Positions 58,100 through 64,000 of a stretch of 64,000 nt of DNA are shown here, piece after piece. Within the stretch, counting starts at the first letter, position 1. The number at the start of each line of letters is the position of its first letter. The notes under the pieces are model-generated. The model was not told the origin of the DNA. It saw only the letters and a program-made list of their open reading frames with translations, and did no database searches. This DNA is from DASQZK01 sp963764345. GTDB lineage: Bacteria > Bacteroidota > Bacteroidia > Bacteroidales > GCA-2748055. A program made the position numbers and the translations under genes. The stretch is taken from positions 1-64,000 of the forward strand of contig CAVXSF010000026.1 in the NCBI GenBank assembly GCA_963764345.1, in the 5' to 3' direction.

Positions 58100-58429
58100 C
58101 AGCTATTTAGTTTAAAATCGAATTTTAATTCTTTGGAAGAGACCGCGATAAGACGATCCTGCCATTTTCAATATGACCCTGGAATTTGTTTCAAAATCAG
58201 TAAATTTATGATATTTAGCTATTTTAATAGTGCTGACAGACTAAAATATTTGAATGTAAGTTATAACTTTGTCCCGTTTCCGGGAAAGATTATCTTTGAT
58301 TTGATTTGATTTGCAGGATATCCCGGTGGTTAAAAAAAAAGACTATTTAATATATTGATACCCTGACATGCCTGGTCTGATAAATAAAGCCGCACTTGCG
58401 GAAACCAAATTAAAACTAATTAAACACAG
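58100..58429. other. Intergenic region between divergent OMP and DUF2723 genes
   Basis: This 330-bp gap holds the promoter listed next, with a leader of about 120 nt toward the DUF2723 gene. A TTTGA triplet repeat (58295-58311) overlaps the likely start of transcription. No RNA gene is evident. Confidence 0.5.
58268..58298 (+). promoter_or_regulatory. Strong Bacteroidota-type promoter of the DUF2723 gene
   Basis: TTTG at 58268-58271, a 19-bp spacer, and TATCTTTG at 58291-58298 match the consensus TTTG-N19-TAnnTTTG in full. A second TAACTTTG at 58264-58271 overlaps the -33 element. The expected start of transcription is near 58305. Confidence 0.75.
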
Positions 58430-61400
58430 ATGAAATCTTTCCGTTCTTTCAATCTCATTACAGGTTGGATAATTTTTATCATTGCCGCTGGTGTATACCT
58501 GATGACCATTGAACCCACAGCCAGTTTCTGGGATTGCGGTGAATTTATTACTTCCTCCTTTAAACTTGAGGTGGGACATCCTCCCGGAGCACCGTTCTTT
58601 ATGCTGCTGGGGCGGTTTTTCATGCTTTTCACCCACAATGTACGAAGGTCTCGGTTGCTATGAACAGCATGTCGGCCCTGGCATCGGGTTTTGCCATCCT
58701 GTTCCTCTTCTGGACTATCACACACCTTGCACGTAAGATCATCCTGGTCAATGAAGAAGATTATACTCTTCCCAGGATTATTGCCGTCATGGGTGCCGGT
58801 GCCGTTGGAGCACTCGCTTACACTTTTTCCGACACGTTCTGGTTTTCGGCAGTTGAAGCTGAAGTATACGGAACATCTTCTCTGTTTACCGCTTTTGTAT
58901 TCTGGGCCATTCTCAAGTGGGAGAACGTTGCCGATGAACCCCGGTCAAACAAGTGGATCATCCTGATCGCTTACCTGATGGGTTTGTCTCTGGGTGTTCA
59001 CCTTCTGAACCTCCTGGCTATCCCGGCCATCGTTTTCGTTGTTTATTTCAGAAAATACAAACCGACACCCTGGGGAATCGTGGCTTCCCTGCTGATCTCA
59101 CTTGGCCTTCTGGGAGCAATGATGTACTTCGTCATCCCCGGCTTCGTGGCCATGGGTGCAGGACTTGAACTTCTTTTTGTGAATGGTTTTGGACTTCCGT
59201 ATCAGTCCGGGCTCATTACATACGTCTTCCTTTTGTTCATCGTTCTTGGCTTTCTTGTTTATTATACCCACAAAAGACGACTTGTTCTCTGGAATACGGT
59301 TGTCCTGGTGGTCACCGTTCTTGCTCTCGGTTATGCCTCATACGGTGTGATCCTGATCAGGTCGAATGCCAATACACCCCTTGACGAGAGTAATCCTGAT
59401 ACTGCTTTTAACCTGCTGAGCTACCTGAACCGTGACCAGTACGGCCAGACACCCCTGTTTTACGGAAATTATTTCAATGCCCCGGCCATACGAACAGATC
59501 GAAGGTCACCCGAAATATTACCGTGAAAACGGAAAATATGTGAAAGTCACCACACCCGACTATAAATACATCCCGATTTCAGAGGCTTTTTCCCGAGGAT
59601 GTGGAGTGAGCAGGATCCGCATATAGACCAGTATCTTTACTGGACCGGCATGAAGGAGTCGGCTCTTTACGAACCAATGAGGGATCAGAACGGTAACCCG
59701 ATGAGGGACCAGAACGGGCAGTTCCGGTTACGACCGGACCAAGCCCATTGCCAAACCGTCGTTTGCTGCAAACCTGAGGTTTTTCTTCCGTTTCCAGATC
59801 GGCTACATGTATCTCCGGTATTTTATGTGGAATTTTGCCGGACGACAAAACGATATCCAGGGTCAGGGAGAACTGACCAACGGTAACTGGATCAGCGGCA
59901 TCCCTTTTATCGACGATGCCCGCCTCGGACCGCAAAACCTGGCGCCGGATTACCTGAAAAATAACCGGGCACACAACGTGTATTTCATGCTGCCGCTTAT
60001 TCCTTGGACTGATAGGTCTTTTCTTTCATTACAAATATCATAACCAGGATTTCTGGGTCGTGACCCTGCTGTTCCTGCTTACAGGACTGGCTATTGTGGT
60101 GTACCTTAACCAGTATCCTTTACAGCCCAGGGAGAGTGATTATGCCTACGCCGGCTCTTTCTATGCCTTCTCAATATGGGTGGGTCTGGGTGTGCTCGGA
60201 CTGATACGGTATTTATCGAAGAATTATAAATCGATGTCAGTGGTGGGTTCGGTTATCTGTGCTGAGCCTGATCTTTGTCCCCGGACTTATGGCCAGGGAA
60301 AACTGGAACGATCATGACCGTTCCGGCCGCTTTACATCCCGCGATTTTGCTTACGACTACCTGAACAGTTGTAAGAAAGATGCCGTCATCTTCACCAACG
60401 GGGATAACGACACTTTCCCTCTCTGGTATATCCAGGAGGTGGAAGGCGTGCGTACCGATGTAAGGGTGATCAACCTGAGCTATTTCACCGCCGACTGGTA
60501 TATCGAACAGATGACACACCGGATGTATGAATCCGATCCGGTGAAATTCTCTCTCAATAAAGATCAGTACCGGAATGGCAGCCGCGATTATGTCATTCTC
60601 GGGAAAAATACGCTTAACCCTGCTCGACAGTAAGTATGGGGCTAACAAAACCTATTTCAAAGGTGAGTATACGACCCTTTACGATCGTTTCATGAAGCTC
60701 GGTGGAAAAATCCAATCTGCCTAAGCTGTCTCCAAAAGATTACGAGGAACTGAAGAAAGGTCCGGATGCGATCAAGGTCGAGATCTTTGCCAATGCCCTG
60801 GGTAAGATCAATCAGAGGAAAAAAGAACTGGGCTTCAATGAAGATGACCTTAACAGCCTTATCACGGATACCCAGTCGCTGCTTCGCCGTATCGATGATT
60901 CAGCGATGCCCATCGACGATGCAATGAAGTTTGTCACCAGCAACGATCCGAGGTTCAAAGACGGAAGGTATTTTTTCCCCGGGACGAAGTTCGTGGTCAA
61001 AGTAGATACCGCAGCCCTGGTTAAAGACGGTGTGGTCACTGCTGAGCAACGGTTGAAAATGACCGATGAGATGCGGTTCGACCTCAGCAGCAGGCGCGGC
61101 GTTCCCAAAAACCTCCTGATGATGATGGATCTGATCGACGAGGTAAATAAAGGGGACTGGCAGCGTCCGATTTACTATGCCATCACCGCCTCACGCGATA
61201 ACTATCTTAACCTTGAAAAATACCTGCACCGCGAAGGTCTCGCCTACAGGCTCCTTCCCGTGACCGGCAATAACGACGATCTGTTTACCGGAAGCGTAAA
61301 TGCCGATGTGATGTATGACAAGGTCATGAATGTGTTCAAATGGGGTAATATCGATGATCCTAAGGTCTACCTCGACGAAAATAATCTGAGGATGCTCACT

Positions 61401-61771
61401 AATTTCCGGTACACCTTTGCCACCCTGGCCAATGCACTGTCTCAGCGAAGCAGAAAAAAGACAGTGCTATAGTCGTGCTGGACCGATGCATGAAAATGAT
61501 GCCCAACAGCCGCATTCCATATAATGCAGCTATGATGCCGATCATCCAGCTGTATTATAACCTGGACCAACCTGAAAAGGCCAATGCCATTGTCCGTGAA
61601 TATTCGGGCATGGTCGACCAGGAACTCTATTATTATGAAGGACTGATGAGGGCCAAACCGAATGAGTTCCCGCCGAGTGAGAATGATTACAGGTTTGCCA
61701 CCAGGAACCTGCTGTCGATGTACTCACTGGCCAATTCATATAACCAGAAAGATGTGACTGACAGGAATTAA
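58430..61771 (+). CDS. DUF2723 family membrane protein (many frameshifts)
   Basis: The gene codes for a GT-C-like membrane protein of about 1,110 residues (GT117-type). The family opening is clear: SFRSFNLITGWIIFIIAAGV, then TASFWDCGEFITSSFKLEVG and HPPGAPFFMLLGRFFMLF. Further on lie SDTFWFSAVEAEVYGTSSLF, GYMYLRYFMWNFAGRQNDIQ and TNGDNDTFPLWYIQEVEGV. One-base breaks occur near 58645, 59485, 59590, 59728, 60010, 60250, 60625, 60700 and 61445. The protein can be read across all of them, so I call it one gene with sequence errors. The C-terminal third is soluble with tetratricopeptide-like helices. Sugar and acceptor are unknown. Confidence 0.82.
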
Positions 61772-61842
61772 TGAAGATGCTGCAAGCTCATAACGCCGAT
61801 TTTCCCGGAATCATGAACAGCCAGTAAGATAAAAGAAAACGT

Positions 61843-62514
61843 ATGCTGATCGTAAGACCTCCATATTTCATCACCAGCCTCATGCCCCGCATGACCTGGG
61901 GGTTTTACGGCCAGTTGCGGAAGGTCTTTCTGACGTTCGACGACGGGCCGACACCTGATGTGACACCCTGGGTCCTGGAACAGCTGAGACAGTACAATGC
62001 AAAAGCCACTTTCTTCTGCCTCGGGCGGAACGTGGATCATTTTCCCGATGTTTTCAGGCAGGTGGTGGAGGAAGGACATTCGGTGGGTAATCACACCTAC
62101 AGCCACCTTAAGGGTTTCAGGTGTACCAACCGGCAGTATTTTGAAGATATCGAACTGGCCAGGCAGCTTATCGATTCCGATCTGTTCCGGCCGCCATATG
62201 GCCGTATCTGGCCCTCGCAGGTCAACCAGGTGGTCGGATCGTACCGGATCATTATGTGGGACGTGCTTAGCATCGATTATAACCGGAAAGTCCCGGGGGA
62301 ACAGATCGTGATGAACGTCACCGGCAATGTCCGTTCAGGATCCATCGTCGTCTTTCACGATTCGGCCAAGGCCAGCAAGAACCTCTACTATGCCCTGCCG
62401 AGGGTTCTCGAATACCTCACAAAACAGGGCTATGAGATGGTCTCCATCCCTATGAAAAAGTACGTCGCCGACCGGATGTGGCTAAAGGGCGTGTCGGGGA
62501 AGAGGACGGGGTAG
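61843..62514 (+). CDS. Polysaccharide deacetylase family protein (CE4)
   Basis: The 223-residue enzyme has the CE4 motifs: VFLTFDDGPTPDVTPW (catalytic base Asp and metal Asp), HSVGNHTYSH (two metal His), LFRPPYGRIWPSQ and IVVFHDSAKASKN. It removes acetyl or similar groups from polysaccharide or peptidoglycan. There is no signal peptide, though MLIVRPPYFITSLMPRM could be a short anchor. It follows the DUF2723 gene by 71 bp and may be in the same operon. Confidence 0.9.
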   Translation: MLIVRPPYFITSLMPRMTWGFYGQLRKVFLTFDDGPTPDVTPWVLEQLRQYNAKATFFCLGRNVDHFPDVFRQVVEEGHSVGNHTYSHLKGFRCTNRQYFEDIELARQLIDSDLFRPPYGRIWPSQVNQVVGSYRIIMWDVLSIDYNRKVPGEQIVMNVTGNVRSGSIVVFHDSAKASKNLYYALPRVLEYLTKQGYEMVSIPMKKYVADRMWLKGVSGKRTG

Positions 62515-62521
62515 GGTAGGG
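62495..62521 (+). other. G-run sequence at the deacetylase 3' end
   Basis: GGGG, GGGG, GGG and GGG occur with spacers AAGAGGAC, TA and TA, overlapping the stop codon. It could form a four-stranded G structure in DNA or mRNA. It may also be only the end of a short GGGTA repeat. Confidence 0.45.
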
Positions 62522-62599
62522 TAGTTTTCAATCCTAAAAGACAACCTGCATTACCTCTGCAATGAGAGGTATGAAGATATGGGTTATGAAGTCATTTAA

Positions 62600-62790
62600 T
62601 AAGGCTTTCTCCACTCAAACTCAAACTTCTTCTCTCGGCTTTCTCCACTCACACTCAAACTCAAACTTCTTCTCTCACTCTCCCTCTCCCTCCAATCTCC
62701 ACTCTCCACTCCCCACTCCTCAATCTCCACTCCCCACTCCCCAATCTCCACTCTCCACTCACTAATCTCCACTCTCCCACTCCCCAATAT
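62600..62790. repeat. C/T-rich imperfect repeat between convergent genes
   Basis: The stretch is built from variants of ACTCAAACTTCTTCTCTC and CAATCTCCACTCCCCACT with a loose 14- to 22-bp period. One strand is almost pure pyrimidine. It separates the deacetylase gene from the convergent nucleotidyltransferase gene and resembles the tract at 56722 in composition and placement. Confidence 0.85.
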
Positions 62791-62792
62791 CT

Positions 62793-63815
62793 TCATACCC
62801 TAACAAAATACCTCTTTACCACTCCTGCCACACACTCAATTTTATATCCCGGTTCATTTCTGAGGCTCATGAAATAGCGAACCCTGGCAAGACGGTCCTG
62901 CCATTCCGGAAGAGATGAGCGGTTGATGACAGGAAGAACATGATCGGCAATCTGACGGGCTTTTTTATCGTGAAGTGCATCTGTAACGGGCAGGTAAGTA
63001 CCGAAAATTTGGGAAGAAAGGAGCAGGCTGGCATGAAGAATACTCTGAATACCGTCTTTTTTGGATCGCAGGTTCATCTTATCCCAGTCGAGGTCCCAGT
63101 GGTTCACTGCTTCATGAATATCTCTTAACCAGAACAGCCGGAAATATTGATGCAAGATGCCATGCAGGATGAGGTAGATGAAATGATTTTCCCTGTTCAT
63201 GGTAGGGATAAGGATATTCCCGGCTTTAATATTTTCCGGATCCCTGGTAAGCTGTTCTTCATGCGGATAGAACAACCGGTTGGAAAACAAACTCCAGTGC
63301 AGTTCAAGGACAATGTTTTTATCCCTGTTAATGAAGGTATAATTCTTTTTGATCCGGCGAAAATACTTTTCAGGTTTTGATTCTTCCGCCGGGATTATCT
63401 GGTATCCGGCAAACTTCAAAATGGGTTTAATCCTGTCGATATCTTCTTCATGTATCAGCAGGTCAATATCACGCGTCAGCCTCAACCCGATATCTCCGTA
63501 TAGTTGGATAGCCAATGCCGTTCCCTTGGGTGACAGGTAGTGAAGATTCTCCTTGTTGAGGTGCCCTCCGAGAATCTGCAGTTCATTGGCCAGGAGAAGT
63601 TGTTTCTGAAGCTGGATCTGATAGCTGGTCTTCAGGCGCTGCCTGATCTCTGCCGGGATGTCATCTGAATGCTGCTTCAATACAAGCTCAAGAGTATGAT
63701 AATACCGGTGATGATACACCAGTTTCTCAAAGACCTCCCATTCCGGGACTTCATCCGAATTCCCGGGATCAATAAGAAACTGGATGTCCTTGTTCAGAGT
63801 TTTCATAGTAATCAT
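62793..63815 (-). CDS. Nucleotidyltransferase-fold protein (NTP_transf_5-like)
   Basis: The 340-residue protein has LSPKGTALAIQLYGDIGLRL followed by TRDIDLLIHEEDIDRIKPIL, where the paired Asp of the nucleotidyltransferase fold sits, as in the family often labelled uncharacterised nucleotidyltransferase. The helical remainder includes HFIYLILHGILHQYFRLFWL and RDIHEAVNHWDLDWDKM. Members often lie with polysaccharide genes. The start may be at 63815 or three codons later (MKTLNKDIQ). Confidence 0.82.
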   Translation of the reverse strand: MITMKTLNKDIQFLIDPGNSDEVPEWEVFEKLVYHHRYYHTLELVLKQHSDDIPAEIRQRLKTSYQIQLQKQLLLANELQILGGHLNKENLHYLSPKGTALAIQLYGDIGLRLTRDIDLLIHEEDIDRIKPILKFAGYQIIPAEESKPEKYFRRIKKNYTFINRDKNIVLELHWSLFSNRLFYPHEEQLTRDPENIKAGNILIPTMNRENHFIYLILHGILHQYFRLFWLRDIHEAVNHWDLDWDKMNLRSKKDGIQSILHASLLLSSQIFGTYLPVTDALHDKKARQIADHVLPVINRSSLPEWQDRLARVRYFMSLRNEPGYKIECVAGVVKRYFVRV

Positions 63816-63867
63816 TTTCCTAATCCCCTCTCTAGACGCCGTAACTAACTTATCTATAGAGAGATAT

Positions 63868-64000
63868 GAAGTTATGAAGTTATGAAGTTATGAGGTTATG
63901 AAGTTATGAAGATGGACTTCCTAACTCTCTTAATCACTTAATCACTTAATCACTTAATCCCTAAATCCCTAACTCCCTAACTCCCTAACTCCCTAATCAA
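63868..64000. repeat. 8-bp and 9-bp short tandem repeats
   Basis: GAAGTTAT repeats five times from 63868 (one copy is GAGGTTAT), then TTAATCACT three times and CTAACTCCC three to four times at the window edge. The tract lies upstream of the nucleotidyltransferase gene and continues beyond the window. Confidence 0.9.

Overview
The window reads as a chromosomal piece from a member of the Bacteroidota, probably a Bacteroidales-type or Marinilabiliales-type lineage known from assembled rather than finished sequence. The evidence is a type IX secretion (T9SS) surface protein with a gliding-type C-terminal sorting domain followed directly by a PorP/SprF-family gene, succinate dehydrogenase of the sdhC-sdhA-sdhB type, DUF2723 and YfhO membrane proteins, and promoters of the TTTG-N19-TAnnTTTG type used by the Bacteroidota housekeeping sigma factor.

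Layout. 1-9806 is the 3' part of one giant adhesin: 18 nearly identical 312-bp (104-residue) repeats, 4 diverged relatives of the same unit, 10 SprB-type repeats and the sorting domain. PorP/SprF follows at 9862-10848. 10859-15612 is a polysaccharide cluster (Wzx-like flippase, two GT4 enzymes, one GT2 enzyme). 15624-26958 holds YfhO, glycyl-tRNA synthetase, nadB, an S9 peptidase, dusB, a CPBP protease and an unknown protein. 27249-34407 has sdhC-sdhA-sdhB flanked by two aminopeptidase P paralogues and an alpha/beta hydrolase. 34450-40257 has an Spy/CpxP-like protein, a CtpA-type S41 protease, dCMP deaminase and a GH2 enzyme. 40258-42799 is an accessory island around tRNA-Leu(CAA). 42800-47640 has an ALDH7-type dehydrogenase, dxs and an OmpA lipoprotein. 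47865-52250 is the rplM-rpsI-rpsB-tsf-pyrH-frr translation block. 52498-63815 has an O-antigen-ligase-like protein, a repeat-rich non-coding stretch, a deaminase, a 3-methyladenine glycosylase, an outer-membrane protein, a DUF2723 protein, a polysaccharide deacetylase and a nucleotidyltransferase.

How parts may work together. The adhesin and its PorP/SprF neighbour form the usual T9SS substrate plus outer-membrane partner pair, next to genes that build and export a surface polysaccharide; a joint role in surface attachment is an inference. The tRNA-Leu locus is the most unusual part. A 13-bp copy of the tRNA 3' end, with its own terminator, lies 1.6 kb away on the other side of a DUF4143-type ATPase gene. 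That gene has three 23-bp direct repeats, a promoter and a 14-bp palindrome upstream. The 5' end of the tRNA is present in two further copies inside a 101-bp tandem repeat.

Data quality. Single-base frameshifts break the adhesin repeats (about 12), flippase, yfhO, dusB, sdhA, sdhB and the DUF2723 gene (about 9-10). Because sdhA, sdhB and dusB are normally conserved and their full-length homology is still readable across the frames, I regard most of these as consensus errors in the sequence, not real gene loss. Raw reads would settle this. Several intergenic regions carry C/T-rich short tandem repeats (8, 9 and 14 bp units) or a 398-bp tandem repeat with a strongly G-rich strand.
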